A stretch of 64,000 nucleotides of DNA from Echinicola strongylocentroti (GTDB taxonomy: Bacteria > Bacteroidota > Bacteroidia > Cytophagales > Cyclobacteriaceae). Positions 17,746 to 27,934 of this stretch are shown here, piece by piece (within the stretch, counting starts at the first letter, position 1; each line of letters opens with the position of its first letter). The stretch lies in assembly GCF_003260975.1 (NCBI RefSeq), contig NZ_CP030041.1, positions 62,001-126,000 on the forward strand. The letters are read 5' to 3'. A program made the position numbers and the translations under genes. The notes beneath the pieces are model-generated. The model worked only from the letters and a program-made list of their open reading frames with translations, did no database searches and had not been told where the DNA came from.

Positions 17746-18460
17746 ATTTCAGATCAAATAAATTTTTGACGCCTATTGTTTTTTCTACCGTATATCCTTC
17801 GCCATATTTTTTGTTGATCATATGACCAAACTCCCTGGCCCTCGCTTCCACAAAATCAAAATACTCTTTGCTACTAATGAAGCTTTCTGGTTCCTTATTA
17901 TTGGGGTCGAAAAATTGTGACTTGAAGGCTTTGATACTGTTCAATTTATCTTCCCAAAATTCAGAAATATCAAAGACAAAATCAGGTTTGATATAATTAT
18001 TTTGTATGTAATGATAGACATACGTTGGTCGCCAGGCTTCTTGTTGTTTTCCTTCCAGTTCAGTAGTTACCTTTCTCAGTCCGCTGATAAAACATGCTTT
18101 TGAGGCTAGAGCACCTCCCCTTCCATGGTCAGGATGTCTATCCGTAACGGCATTGGCCAAGACTATTTCAGGCCGGTATTTTCTGATGATTTTGACTACT
18201 TCAAGGTGATGGGCTTCATCATCTGTGAAAAATGCGTCCCTAAAACCTAGGTTACCCCTAGCAGAAAGCTGAAGTATCTTAGCAGCTTCTGCTGACTCCT
18301 CCAAGCGGATTTCCGGTGTCCCACGAGTGCCCATTTCGCCTTGGGTAAGGTCCAATACTCCGACTTTGTACCCCTCCTTGACATGAGCTGCGATGGTTCC
18401 AGAACACGATAATTCAGCATCATCTGGGTGAGCGGCTATAGCCAGTATATCTAATTTCAT
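17744..18460 (-). CDS. bshB1: bacillithiol biosynthesis deacetylase BshB1
   Basis: A 238-residue zinc-dependent LmbE/PIG-L-fold enzyme that deacetylates GlcNAc-malate in bacillithiol synthesis. The metal-binding AHPDDAEL motif is at 14-21, the third ligand His in DRHPDHGRGG, and the BshB1-typical GEMGTRGTPEIRLEES and C-terminal ARAREFGHMI..KYGEGY are present. bshA and bshC are not in the window. It is distinct from the secreted PIG-L-type protein at 33-35.5 kb. Confidence 0.95.
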   Translation of the reverse strand: MKLDILAIAAHPDDAELSCSGTIAAHVKEGYKVGVLDLTQGEMGTRGTPEIRLEESAEAAKILQLSARGNLGFRDAFFTDDEAHHLEVVKIIRKYRPEIVLANAVTDRHPDHGRGGALASKACFISGLRKVTTELEGKQQEAWRPTYVYHYIQNNYIKPDFVFDISEFWEDKLNSIKAFKSQFFDPNNKEPESFISSKEYFDFVEARAREFGHMINKKYGEGYTVEKTIGVKNLFDLK

Positions 18461-18523
18461 AACGACTTAATAATGTTTAGATTGATAAAGTTGTAGTAAA
18501 ACACCAAAGCTTACCCAAAAAGT

Positions 18524-19552
18524 TTATCGGATCCTTAATCTTTGTCCTACGCGGAGAATAGATTTTGAGGAAATGTGGTTTAAACGGGTGATACTCCTCA
18601 CAGAAGTACGATACCTGTTGGCTATGACGCTGAGGTTTTCACCGCTTCTTACCCTGTGGTACACCGCTTGTCTCATTTTAATGATATGTTCAAAGCTACT
18701 AGCTGTCACGGTATACACAGAGCTTTTGAGCCTTCCAACAGAAAAATCAAACAGTTCGGTAGGGTTGATGGATAATCCTTGATACCGCACCTCAAAATGC
18801 AAATGAGGCCCCGTACTCCTACCAGTGCTGCCTCCATAAGCAATCAATTCACCGGCTTCTACTTCTTGGCCTACTTCTACATTGTATTTTGAGAGATGGC
18901 CATATAGCGTTTCCAAGCCATTCTTATGCCTTACCACCAGATAATAACCATAACCATACCGATCATATGACCTCATCCGGACGATCCCGTCAAATGCACT
19001 GTAAACGGGATCTCCCCTATTCAGGTCCAAATCAGTGCCATGGTGCCACCTATATCTCCTAAATCCAAACTCCGAGTTGATTTTGGTGTGATCTAAGGGA
19101 CTACTCCAATTGGTTCCGAAAAAAGGATCATATAGCTTGATATAAACTGTATCCTTAAACTCTTTCGGCTCAAAACCATAACTATCTATCCGTTGGCTGT
19201 CCCAAGAGGAATAATATTCATAGGCTGTGATCCAGATACTGTCAATTAGAATTCTTTCTGAAACTTGGGCCAGCTGATGGGTAGGTGCCCAAATCAGGGA
19301 CAACGTATCTTCACTCACGGTGCTGAGCCGCCTACGGAGGTCCACTTTATCCTTGTAAATAAGGGAATCAGTGCCCCTTTGAAGATTATAAAGGTACTCT
19401 TGGACATCAAAGGTCTCTAATTTACGGGCATCAGGCACCTGTACAGGCTGCGTTTTATCCTTTTTTATAATTTTAGGAAAAATCTGTGCATGGGCTTGGG
19501 ACAAGCTCATGCACAGACCAATTATTAATAAAATGACTATTCTAATGCCCAT
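18524..19552 (-). CDS. M23 family peptidoglycan peptidase with LysM domain
   Basis: A 342-residue exported protein (signal peptide 1-22, ...AHAQ). The LytM/M23 domain (about 150-270) keeps the zinc and catalytic residues: HHGTDLDLN, GHLSKY and HLHFEVRY. The C-terminal about 48 residues are a LysM module (VYHRVRSGENLSVIANRYRT...). This domain order suggests a cell-wall hydrolase or an EnvC/NlpD-like division factor. It lies 6 nt from trxB on the same strand. Confidence 0.93.
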   Translation of the reverse strand: MGIRIVILLIIGLCMSLSQAHAQIFPKIIKKDKTQPVQVPDARKLETFDVQEYLYNLQRGTDSLIYKDKVDLRRRLSTVSEDTLSLIWAPTHQLAQVSERILIDSIWITAYEYYSSWDSQRIDSYGFEPKEFKDTVYIKLYDPFFGTNWSSPLDHTKINSEFGFRRYRWHHGTDLDLNRGDPVYSAFDGIVRMRSYDRYGYGYYLVVRHKNGLETLYGHLSKYNVEVGQEVEAGELIAYGGSTGRSTGPHLHFEVRYQGLSINPTELFDFSVGRLKSSVYTVTASSFEHIIKMRQAVYHRVRSGENLSVIANRYRTSVRSITRLNHISSKSILRVGQRLRIR

Positions 19553-19558
19553 TCGTAT

Positions 19559-20503
19559 TTATGCCAACTCTTTTTCTGCGAGAAAACGCTCCGCGTCCAG
19601 CGCTGACATACACCCTGTACCTGCTGCTGTCACAGCTTGTCTGTACACATGGTCTTGGGCGTCGCCACAAGCAAATACCCCATCTATATTGGTTCTAGTA
19701 CTGCCTGGCTGGGTAATGATGTAACCTGCCGCATTCATGTCCAAATAATCCTTAAATATATCTGTATTTGGTTTATGGCCAATGGCCACAAAAAAGCCTG
19801 TTACTTCGAGTTCTTTTTCTTCACCAGTATTATTGTTCTTTACCCTGACACCACTTACTTCCTCTTCTCCAATAATTTCTTCTGTTTCTGTATTCCACAA
19901 AATCTCTATCTTGGGATTGGACATTACGCGTTTTTGCATGATTTGAGAAGCCCTCATCTCATCCCTGCGTATAAGCATATAAACTTTTTCACATATATTG
20001 GCCAAATATGAAGCCTCTTCACAAGCTGTGTCACCTGCTCCCACGATAGCTACTTTTTGGTTTCTAAAGAAAAAGCCATCACACACTGCACAAGCAGAAA
20101 CTCCCTTTCCGTTCAACCTGGTTTCGCTTTCCAGACCTAGCCATTTGGCTGAGGCACCTGTAGATATGATCACGGTATCAGCAAGGATTTCATCTTTATC
20201 ATCCACCGTTACTTTATGCGGGCGTTGTGTGAAGTCCACTGCTGTCACCATACCATAGCGCACATCAGTGCCAAACCGCTCAGCTTGCTTTTTGAAGTCT
20301 TCCATCATCTGTGGTCCCATGACGCCGTCTGGATAGCCAGGATAATTCTCCACGTCATTGGTGATCGTCAACTGCCCGCCTGGTTGGCCGCCAGTGTAAA
20401 GGATCGGGCTGAGACCAGCTCTGGATGCATAAATGGCTGCTGTATAGCCTGCAGGCCCAGAACCAACAATTAAAACCTTGATTTTTTCTGCTTCTTTATT
20501 CAT
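19559..20503 (-). CDS. trxB: thioredoxin-disulfide reductase
   Basis: A 314-residue flavoenzyme transferring electrons from NADPH to thioredoxin. FAD motif GSGPAGYTAAIYA near the start, redox pair CAVC in GVSACAVCDGFF, NADPH motif GAGDTACEEA, and C-terminal CGDAQDHVYRQAVTAAGTGC. The ATG at 20503 (MNKEAEKIKVLIVGSG) is preferred to a TTG eight codons earlier. With the M23 gene 6 nt downstream it may form a two-gene unit. Confidence 0.97.
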   Translation of the reverse strand: MNKEAEKIKVLIVGSGPAGYTAAIYASRAGLSPILYTGGQPGGQLTITNDVENYPGYPDGVMGPQMMEDFKKQAERFGTDVRYGMVTAVDFTQRPHKVTVDDKDEILADTVIISTGASAKWLGLESETRLNGKGVSACAVCDGFFFRNQKVAIVGAGDTACEEASYLANICEKVYMLIRRDEMRASQIMQKRVMSNPKIEILWNTETEEIIGEEEVSGVRVKNNNTGEEKELEVTGFFVAIGHKPNTDIFKDYLDMNAAGYIITQPGSTRTNIDGVFACGDAQDHVYRQAVTAAGTGCMSALDAERFLAEKELA

Positions 20504-20650
20504 TGACCAGTGTTTTTTGGTTGGCAAATTTTAGAATTTTAATCTTTTTAACAAAGCTTACCAACGTTAAAATTCCCTAAAAGGAAAATTAAATTCTTTA
20601 TAGTAAATAGGTTTGGTAACTCTAATAAAATGTGTCAGGTGATTATATAC

Positions 20651-20677
20651 AAAAAAAGGGGCTATAGCCCCTTTTTT
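20651..20677 (-). terminator. terminator of rpoD
   Basis: Stem AGGGGC / GCCCCT with A-run and T-run on both sides, 18 nt beyond the rpoD stop on the minus strand. Symmetrical, so it could also stop plus-strand transcription. Confidence 0.8.
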
Positions 20678-20694
20678 CTTCAATATATTGGTCT

Positions 20695-21558
20695 TTATCC
20701 CAAATAAGGTTTCAACGTTTTACTTCTTGAAGTATGTCGTAATCTCCTGATGGCTTTTTCTTTGATCTGCCGTACCCGTTCTCTGGTGAGGTTAAATTTT
20801 TCACCTATCTCTTCCAATGTCATGGCATGTTCACCATTAAGGCCGAAATAAAGCGTGATAACATCGGCTTCCCGCTGTGTCAGCGTCGAAAGAGCACGTT
20901 GTACTTCTTTTCTCAAAGAATCATTCATCAACCCGTCATCTGGCTTCTCTTCGCCATCGTTCTCCAATACATCCAAAAGGCTATTTTCTTCGCCTTGTAC
21001 AAAAGGAGCATCCATGGACACGTGACGACCAGAGATCTTCATCGTATCCACGACTTCTCCAGCGGTGACTTCCAGTACTTCAGCAAGTTCTTCCGGAGAT
21101 GGCTCACGCTCAAAACGCTGTTCCAGCTCACTGAAAGTCTTACTGATCTTGTTCAGGGAGCCTACTCTATTGAGCGGCAACCTCACAATTCTGGATTGCT
21201 CCGCCAATGCTTGCAGAATGGATTGACGGATCCACCAAACTGCATAAGAGATAAATTTAAAGCCCCTGGTCTCATCAAAGCGTTGTGCAGCCTTGATAAG
21301 GCCCAAGTTTCCTTCATTGATTAGATCACCCAATGACAAACCTTGATTTTGGTATTGTTTGGCCACAGACACCACAAACCTCAAGTTTGCTTTTGTTAAT
21401 TTTTCAAGAGCAAGTTGATCACCTTCTCGGATTCTCTTGGCAAGTACCACCTCTTCATCTGCTGTAAGTAGGTCTACTTTACCAATCTCTTGTAAATATT
21501 TATCGAGCGATTGACTCTCTCGATTTGTGATCTGTTTGCTAATTTTAAGCTGCCTCAT
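20695..21558 (-). CDS. rpoD: primary RNA polymerase sigma factor (sigma-70)
   Basis: A 287-residue housekeeping sigma factor. Regions 1.2 to 4.2 are visible: [19 protein letters not shown] (1.2), [55 protein letters not shown] split over 2.1-2.4, SMDAPF (3), and [15 protein letters not shown] / [28 protein letters not shown] (4). Region 1.1 is absent, as is normal for Bacteroidota, whose RpoD recognises TTG/TAnnTTTG promoters. Its own terminator follows. Confidence 0.96.
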   Translation of the reverse strand: MRQLKISKQITNRESQSLDKYLQEIGKVDLLTADEEVVLAKRIREGDQLALEKLTKANLRFVVSVAKQYQNQGLSLGDLINEGNLGLIKAAQRFDETRGFKFISYAVWWIRQSILQALAEQSRIVRLPLNRVGSLNKISKTFSELEQRFEREPSPEELAEVLEVTAGEVVDTMKISGRHVSMDAPFVQGEENSLLDVLENDGEEKPDDGLMNDSLRKEVQRALSTLTQREADVITLYFGLNGEHAMTLEEIGEKFNLTRERVRQIKEKAIRRLRHTSRSKTLKPYLG

Positions 21559-21641
21559 TCAGGAATTTCTTTTTTTGTTAGGACTTACTTATAACAGATT
21601 TTTATCTTAAATAAGTTCAATTTAGTAATTGACTTGATAAT

Positions 21642-23782
21642 TTAATCTTTATTTCCAGATTTTTCTGGTTTTGGCAAAAGTGCCTTTCTTGACAATTTGA
21701 ATTTGCCCGTCTTTTTATCAACATCGATAAGCTTCACCATTATTTCTTCTCCCGGCTCTAGCACTCCATCCATGTTTTCCAATCTCTCCCACTTGATCTC
21801 AGAGATATGAAGTAAACCATCCTTACCTGGCATAAATTCTACAAACGCACCAAACGGCATAATGTTTTTCACTTTACCAGTATAAGTTTCTCCGATTTCG
21901 GGTTGTGCCACGATTGCCTTTATTCGGCTGATGGCACTGTCCATCGATTCTTGGTTATTGGAGAAGATGTTGATCTTACCAGAGTTATCCACTTCTTCTA
22001 TGACTATGGTAGCTCCAGTATCTTTTTGGATTTCCTGGATTACTTTACCTCCTGGCCCGATCACCGCACCGATCAATTCCTTAGGAATGGTCATGTTATA
22101 AGACCTCGGGGTATGTGGCTTCAGATCCGGTTTCGGAGCAGCAAGTGTCTTGTTGATCTCCTCTAGGATGTGTAGCCTTCCGTCCTTGGCTTGGAAGAGT
22201 GCTTCTTTTAGCACGTTATAATCAAGACCTTCTACTTTGAGGTCCATTTGGCAAGCGGTAATTCCTTTTTCGGTTCCAGTCACCTTAAAATCCATATCTC
22301 CAAGGTGATCTTCGTCACCTAAGATATCAGACAGAATAGCATATTTGCCCGTCTCGGCATCTGAAATCATTCCCATCGCTATACCCGTAACAGGAGCTTT
22401 GATCGGAATACCGGCATCCATCAATGCCAATGACCCTGCACATACAGTAGCCATGGAAGAAGAACCGTTAGACTCTAATATATCTGATACGACTCGAATG
22501 GTATATGGGTTTTGATCCACTCCAGGAAGCACCTTTTTCAATGCTCTCATGGCCAAATTGCCATGTCCTACTTCTCTTCTACCAGGTCCCCTATTTGGAC
22601 GAACCTCACCAGTAGAAAATGCTGGAAAATTGTAGTGAAGGAAAAACTTATTGTATCCGGAGATGACAGCACCATCGACCATTTGTTCATCAAGCTTCGT
22701 GCCAAGTGTACAAGTCGTTACCGATTGTGTTTCCCCACGTGTAAATACCGCGGATCCATGAGCAGAAGGTAAATAATCCACCACAGACCAAATCGGTCTA
22801 ACTTCATCAAGCTTTCTTCCATCCAAACGCTTCTTCTCGTCAAGCGTTAGGTTTCTGGCTGCCTCTTTATGGATTTTCTTGAAATATGGGCCGATTAGGT
22901 CCTCTTCGTATTCATGCTCTTCTCCCAAGCTTTCGACAAAAGCTTCTTTGATCGCATCGATCGCCTCACTTCTTTCTGTTTTGTTGGGAACTTGCTTACT
23001 GACTGCTTCGTAGCATTTGTCGTACAGCTCTGTTCTCATTTTCTCAAAAAGAGCCTTATCTTCTTTTTCGTGACAATATTCACGCTTTTGTTCTTTACCT
23101 ACTAGCTTGGTAAGTTCATTTTGTACCTGGCAGTGCTTCTTGATTTCCTCGTGGGCAAATTGCATCGCCTCTACCATCTCATCTTCGGAGATTTCATCAG
23201 CTTCACCTTCTACCATAAGAATATAGTCTAAGGATCCTGCTACGATAAACTCAAGACTTGCTTTCTCCAATTCCATTGGAGATGGGTTGAGAATCAATTC
23301 ACCGTCAATCTTTGCTACCCGTACCTCAGATATGGGGCCATTGAACGGAATGTCAGAAACGGCCAATGCTGCAGAAGCAGCCAAGCCGGCCAAGCAGTCA
23401 GGGAGCACCTCAGCATCTGATGACATCAAGGTGATCATGATCTGGGTGTCTGCATGATAGTCATCAGGGAATATCGGTCTGATGGCCCTGTCCACAATTC
23501 GGCTGATCAGGATTTCGTAATCGGATAACCTTCCTTCTCGCTTCAAAAATCCCCCGGAATTTTTCCCGATGCCGCGAATTTTTCTTGGTAGTCAACTGAC
23601 ATAGGGAGAAAGTCTACCCCTTCTCCAGCTTCTTTTTTAGAAACAACGGTTGCCAGAAGCATTGCACTGCCCATTTTTACAACGACGGCTCCGTCTGCTT
23701 GCTTGGCCAATGCACCGGTTTCAATAATGATTTCTCTACCATCCTCTAGGGTGATAGTTTTTGAAATTACGTTTGGTAACAT
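21642..23782 (-). CDS. pnp: polyribonucleotide nucleotidyltransferase (apparent -1 frameshift)
   Basis: PNPase, a 3'-5' phosphorolytic exoribonuclease. The frame from 23782 covers the first 79 residues and stops after SGKIPGDF; the rest ([26 protein letters not shown] onward) is in the next frame to 21642. At the joint the minus strand reads ATTCCGGGGGATTTTTGAAG; one extra G restores the family sequence [11 protein letters not shown]. The second part has both RNase PH-like cores, the KH domain ([15 protein letters not shown]) and the S1 domain ([15 protein letters not shown]). About 713 residues when joined, normal length. Sequence error or true mutation cannot be told apart. Upstream neighbour is rpsO, the usual rpsO-pnp order. 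Confidence 0.93.
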
Positions 23783-23848
23783 ACGTTCTTTTTAAGAATA
23801 AATCTTCGGATAAGTTTTAAAAGTAAGGTTTAAATAAAGGGGGAAATC

Positions 23849-23882
23849 AAAAAAAAAGTAAGGTTCCCCAATCAGGGAACCT
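23849..23882 (-). terminator. terminator of rpsO
   Basis: Stem AGGTTCCC / GGGAACCT with a 6-nt loop; on the minus strand followed by TACTTTTTTTTTG. It lies between rpsO and pnp, so pnp may rely on read-through or its own promoter. Confidence 0.75.
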
Positions 23883-23892
23883 CACGTTAAGC

Positions 23893-24168
23893 TTATTTAC
23901 GTAATCCTAAGTCAGCGATGATCGCCCTGTATCTTTCAATATCATTCTTCAAAAGATAGTTTAACAAGGCTCTGCGCTTACCTACCAATTTCAATAGACC
24001 CAATCTTGTAGAGTGATCTTTTTTGTTGTTTTTCAAGTGATCGGTCAAGTGCTTGATTCTGTAAGTGAATAGCGCAATCTGAGACTCAGGAGATCCTGTG
24101 TCTTTATCAGATTTTAACCGACCATGATTCTTAAACAGCTCTTCTTTTTTCTCTGTAGTTAAATACAT
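23893..24168 (-). CDS. rpsO: 30S ribosomal protein S15
   Basis: A 91-residue ribosomal protein, binding 16S rRNA in the platform. It shows the S15 core: [48 protein letters not shown] with the conserved HSTR and GKRR segments (given here in pieces). Typical length. It lies upstream of pnp, from which it is separated by a terminator-like hairpin. Confidence 0.97.
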   Translation of the reverse strand: MYLTTEKKEELFKNHGRLKSDKDTGSPESQIALFTYRIKHLTDHLKNNKKDHSTRLGLLKLVGKRRALLNYLLKNDIERYRAIIADLGLRK

Positions 24169-24247
24169 GCTTAGCTAAAATTAGTTTTATGAATATTTAA
24201 AGCAGGTACAAAGATAGAAGGATTATTTTTAATAGGAAAGTGGAAGA

Positions 24248-26068
24248 TCACTTTTTGCTCGATTTTATATTCAAGCGCTGTTTGATCCGCTCCAAAAATG
24301 CATAATAAATATCTGGATCAAAGATACGTGCATCTTTCCGAGCTTGTCTCAAAAAGAAAAAACCGATCGGGAGTAAAGCCAAGTTCGAAAACCACGTCCC
24401 GAACAGTGGATTGGCCATGCCTTCCTTGGCCCATTTTTCACCAGTAATGGTAAGCATATAGAAAATGATAAAAAAGATAATGGACACCAGCACCGGCATA
24501 CCCAAGCCTCCTTTTTTGATGATGGCTCCCAGTGGCGCCCCTATCATAAACATCACGATGCAGGCAAATGCTTGGGTGTATTTTTGGTACCAAGAAATCT
24601 GAAACCGGCGCTTTTCCCGTGATAGATTGGATAGATTACCCATGTTACTACTGAAGTTGTTCTTTAGCGTTCGGGCACTTTGAAGTCCTATGGTGGCCGC
24701 CCTGTTCATATAGTTCCCTCCCTTCAGTACAGAGTCGATTTTTGCGATCTGTACATCAGAGAAGCTAAGGTAAGCTTGTTTTATGGCTTCTTCTCGTTGT
24801 TGCTTTTCAGCAAGAAGCTTTTTGGCCTTGTTTTGAGCTGTGCTATCACCTTCAGGAGGCGCTGGTCCTGCTGGTAAAGTGTCTTCGTTATTCTTTTCCT
24901 TTTCCACTATGGCTCCAAGGTCATTGACTTCATTTTGGGAAGCTTTCCTGCTGACGGTAACCGGGCGTTCGTTGGGATTCCTGCTTACTTCAGCACTATC
25001 CTCTGTGGCTTCCTCATCTTCATCTTCGGCCGGCATAGTTGAGGATGTCCCCCCTTTTAATCCAGGTGATCGGTCTTGTCTGTTTTTTTCTTTCCACTGA
25101 ATGTTTTTCAGTGAGTCTACAAGGGCTTTTTTCCGTTGCAGGTCTGAGGGGATTTCTATTTCCCTTTGCTTCGTAAAAAACGAATAGGCAGATTTTAACT
25201 GGGCATAATTATAATATTGGTAATTCACCAATTGATTGGACATGCTGTCTACATCGGCCTTGATCTCATTGATATTTTTTATAGATCGATTTGATGACCA
25301 CAGGTTTTCGGGGGTCCTGTTCATCTCGAAAGCATCAAGACTAAAGACGATTTTATTGACATCAAATTTTGTTCTGGTAAAAGGCGCCGGTTTTCCTCTA
25401 ATGCCTCTTTTGGGATTCTCTTCGTTATAGTTGTACCCATTATAGAGGGTGAGCATCATATAGCGATCGTTAAAAAAAGGTTCCATTCTTCCTGAATCGG
25501 CAAGAATTATGGCATTATTACCATTGTTTCCAGTGTGGTCATAGATTATTACATCCCTAAGGCGAACGTCATCGACCTTCCGGTTTACCTTAATGCTATA
25601 TCCTGGTATGCCATTATAAAAGACACCTTCTTTAATGTCCAAGGCTGGCGATTTCATCCTTATGTCGTATAGTAAACTAAAAGTTTTTAAGTTCACTTTT
25701 GGCACGAGGTAATTATTGGAATAAAACGCAGCAAAAGAAAGTCCCAAAACAAAGATACCAATAGGCAATAACGCCCGCAGCAGGGATATACCACTACTCT
25801 TGATCGCCGTCAACTCAAAATGCTCTCCCAGATTACCAAAGGTCATCAATGCTGAAAGCAAAACCGCTAATGGCAGTGCCATTGGGGATATGGAAATCAC
25901 AAAATAGCTGATCAGTTCCATGTACACTCCAAATCCCAACCCCTTTCCAAAGATCTCATCGAAGTATTTGAGCATGTTGACTGTCAGCAGAATGAAATCT
26001 ACTACAATAAATGTCAATAAAAATGGGCCAATAAAAGACCCTAAAATTAATTTATCTAATTTTTTCAT
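24248..26068 (-). CDS. LptF/LptG family permease (YjgP/YjgQ)
   Basis: A 606-residue inner-membrane component of the lipopolysaccharide export machine, pairing with another permease and LptB. Three N-terminal spans (about 10-35, 50-75, 95-120), a large periplasmic beta-jellyroll region, then three C-terminal spans (about 495-585). LptF/G proteins are usually 350-400 residues in proteobacteria; here the periplasmic part carries an extra acidic, low-complexity, Pro-rich stretch (about 325-425) with coiled-coil neighbours. It sits upstream of rpsO on the same strand. Which of F or G it is cannot be decided. Confidence 0.9.
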   Translation of the reverse strand: MKKLDKLILGSFIGPFLLTFIVVDFILLTVNMLKYFDEIFGKGLGFGVYMELISYFVISISPMALPLAVLLSALMTFGNLGEHFELTAIKSSGISLLRALLPIGIFVLGLSFAAFYSNNYLVPKVNLKTFSLLYDIRMKSPALDIKEGVFYNGIPGYSIKVNRKVDDVRLRDVIIYDHTGNNGNNAIILADSGRMEPFFNDRYMMLTLYNGYNYNEENPKRGIRGKPAPFTRTKFDVNKIVFSLDAFEMNRTPENLWSSNRSIKNINEIKADVDSMSNQLVNYQYYNYAQLKSAYSFFTKQREIEIPSDLQRKKALVDSLKNIQWKEKNRQDRSPGLKGGTSSTMPAEDEDEEATEDSAEVSRNPNERPVTVSRKASQNEVNDLGAIVEKEKNNEDTLPAGPAPPEGDSTAQNKAKKLLAEKQQREEAIKQAYLSFSDVQIAKIDSVLKGGNYMNRAATIGLQSARTLKNNFSSNMGNLSNLSREKRRFQISWYQKYTQAFACIVMFMIGAPLGAIIKKGGLGMPVLVSIIFFIIFYMLTITGEKWAKEGMANPLFGTWFSNLALLPIGFFFLRQARKDARIFDPDIYYAFLERIKQRLNIKSSKK

Positions 26069-26152
26069 GAGGCGTAACTACCACCGGTTTTCACGTAATA
26101 TGAAGCCACTAAGTTCATCATATTAAATGAAAAATGATAACGATCACCTTAA

Positions 26153-26548
26153 TTATCCACCTATAATTTCTTTAAGGTTCATGATAAGACCTTCCCAGAT
26201 TTTTTCTTGTTCATCCTCATCATAACTATCGCTGTAATCGATCACTTTCAAGAACAGTGTCTGGGTAAGCTCGTTTTCTTCCAACCTTAACTCGACGAAC
26301 GAATGGTCATCTTCTTCTGGGATATTGGGATCGAAGAATTCAAATTTAATTGAATGATTCGTCCTTATGGCCACTACCTTTGCATAATGATCCACACCGT
26401 CATATTCTATGTGGAAATTTTTATCTTGATCAATACTGACATCATCAGCAAACCACTCCGAAAGACCGCTGGCGGTACTTATATAAGGGAAAATTATTTT
26501 TTTTGAAGCATTTATCTGATAGTCAGCAACAAACTTATTCTTAACCAT
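26153..26548 (-). CDS. START-like domain protein
   Basis: A 131-residue cytoplasmic protein of the AHSA1/START-like (Bet v1-type) fold common in Bacteroidota: N-terminal strand and helix KIIFPYISTASGLSEWFADDV, central strands around FEFFDPN, and a C-terminal helix EKIWEGLIMNLKEIIG. No catalytic residues are known for this group; members may bind hydrophobic ligands. It is followed by the LptF/G permease on the same strand, 85 nt apart. Confidence 0.8.
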   Translation of the reverse strand: MVKNKFVADYQINASKKIIFPYISTASGLSEWFADDVSIDQDKNFHIEYDGVDHYAKVVAIRTNHSIKFEFFDPNIPEEDDHSFVELRLEENELTQTLFLKVIDYSDSYDEDEQEKIWEGLIMNLKEIIGG

Positions 26549-26706
26549 AACTTTAAAATTTAATTCTGTAAAAAGTTAACTTTTTTCATCCGTAAGACTT
26601 GCATTTAACCTTATTACCCTACATATTTGCATTCCCATTCAGCAAGGAGATAGCATTTACCAGCGCTATCGTTTACTTGTTAGGGAAAACTCTTAAGAGT
26701 TTTTAC

Positions 26707-26780
26707 GGCGAGGTAGCTCAGTTGGTTAGAGCGCAGGATTCATAACCCTGAGGTCACGGGTTCAACTCCCGTCCTCGCTA
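26707..26780 (+). tRNA. tRNA-Met (CAT), elongator type
   Basis: A 74-nt cloverleaf with acceptor GGCGAGG/CCTCGCT, D-stem GCTC/GAGC, anticodon loop TTCATAA and T-arm CGGG-TTCAACT-CCCG. The closing pair of the anticodon stem is A-C rather than Watson-Crick. It lacks the features of an initiator and of tRNA-Ile(CAT). Confidence 0.92.
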
Positions 26781-26784
26781 CAAA

Positions 26785-26840
26785 GAGCACAGGATTCATA
26801 TCCGCCGCGGTGGACACAGGTTTTACTGCCGTCCTCGCTA
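26785..26840 (+). pseudogene. degenerate 3' duplicate of tRNA-Met
   Basis: Immediately after the tRNA, GAGCACAGGATTCATATCC and GCCGTCCTCGCTAC repeat its D-stem side, anticodon and 3' acceptor with several mismatches. The 5' acceptor and D-arm are missing, so no functional tRNA is encoded. Confidence 0.7.
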
Positions 26841-26845
26841 CATTC

Positions 26846-26875
26846 AAGGCTTCCTTTTGGGGAGCCTTTTTTGTT
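26846..26875 (+). terminator. terminator of tRNA-Met
   Basis: Stem AAGGCT / AGCCTT with TTTTTTG tail, right behind the degenerate tRNA duplicate. Confidence 0.7.
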
Positions 26876-27431
26876 TTATACACCTTTTTTATCTTTTCTC
26901 TCATGACTTCTCCTTTTTCCATTTTGTATTATACTCTGCCCACTCTGGGGAAATCTATACAGGAATGACTTAACTTCATTTTCAAAAGATTTCAAGGACT
27001 GACCTGTTACCAAATCTAATCGTATACCTCCTGCTTTTGCTTCCGCTGTAGACATCCCTACCTGACTGTTTTAATGTACGTGTTCCTGTATGGACGTGAT
27101 TTATCAGGGGATACCTCATTGAGTTAAACCTTCCTGTGTCGTTGGCTAAGTAAAATCTCCAGTTTAGTATACTGGGTTTTATTAAAGAAAATTCTACAGA
27201 ACAATAAGCTTTATTTAACAGTATTGGCTAGCTACTGGTGATTAAAATTATGCTTACCCTTTACCATCCCTTTTTTTCTGGAGGGGTGTACCTAAAGCTT
27301 TAGCTTTCTAGTCTTTAGCTATTTAAAAGCCGCCTTTTGCTTGATATTGGCGATCATTTTGCTTTCTGCTTGGTGTAATATAGTGAAATTTAGCATATGA
27401 CCATGCTTCTGTAAAAAAAATATTGGACAAC
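26876..27431. other. gene-free interval
   Basis: No recognised gene. A 59-codon minus-strand frame (26876-27055) is open from an ATG but has no known family and overlaps the terminator region. The remainder is AT-rich without clear hairpins. Confidence 0.3.
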
Positions 27432-27458
27432 AAAAAAGCCCCTCGATCGAGGGGCTTT
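27432..27458 (-). terminator. terminator of the thrS-infC-rpmI-rplT operon
   Basis: Perfect palindrome AAAGCCCCTCGATCGAGGGGCTTT with A/T flanks, 23 nt beyond the rplT stop. Confidence 0.85.
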
Positions 27459-27480
27459 CGGTATCGTAAGTTAGTGCACC

Positions 27481-27825
27481 TTACTTTACTTTTTCAACTA
27501 CAGCTTTAAATGCCTCTGGATGATTCATAGCAAGGTCGGCCAAAACTTTTCTGTTCAGCTCAACTTCTGCTTTCTTGAGCAGACCCATGAATTGTGAATA
27601 AGAAATGCCCTGTTCTCTGGCACCGGCATTGATACGCTGGATCCAAAGCTTTCTGAACTCTCTCTTCTTAGCTTTTCTATCCCTATAAGCGTACTGTAAA
27701 CCTTTTTCGTATTTGTTCTTGGCTACTGTCCATACGTTGCTACCTCTTCCGAAATAACCTCTAGTAGCTTTAAGTACTTTTTTTCTTCTTGCTCTTGACG
27801 CGACTGCGTTTACTGATCTTGGCAT
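27481..27825 (-). CDS. rplT: 50S ribosomal protein L20
   Basis: A 114-residue 23S rRNA-binding assembly protein. It starts [20 protein letters not shown] and contains [36 protein letters not shown] and [14 protein letters not shown], all diagnostic. It is the last gene of the thrS-infC-rpmI-rplT group, with a strong terminator after it. L20 autoregulates this operon in other bacteria; no leader structure was identified here. Confidence 0.98.
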   Translation of the reverse strand: MPRSVNAVASRARRKKVLKATRGYFGRGSNVWTVAKNKYEKGLQYAYRDRKAKKREFRKLWIQRINAGAREQGISYSQFMGLLKKAEVELNRKVLADLAMNHPEAFKAVVEKVK

Positions 27826-27934
27826 AATTTGATGATTTTTTGACTCTTGGTGGCATCATGACCATGTCACTTCGCTCTTTTTACATACCAAGCATCTGGT
27901 GAATAAATAAACCTTAATTTTGATTTGTTGACAA

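Noticed and set aside
21642..23546. Separate gene starting at TTG 23546 within pnp
   Set aside because: The sequence continues PNPase homology without break, so it is the second part of one frameshifted gene.
26740..26922. 60-codon minus frame containing ARTGVEPVTSGL
   Set aside because: It is antisense to tRNA-Met and its echo, a known kind of false prediction.
26876..27055. 59-codon minus frame starting MSTAEAKAGGIRLDLV
   Set aside because: Open and with an ATG, but no recognised family, and it ends in the tRNA-Met terminator. Conservation in relatives would be needed.
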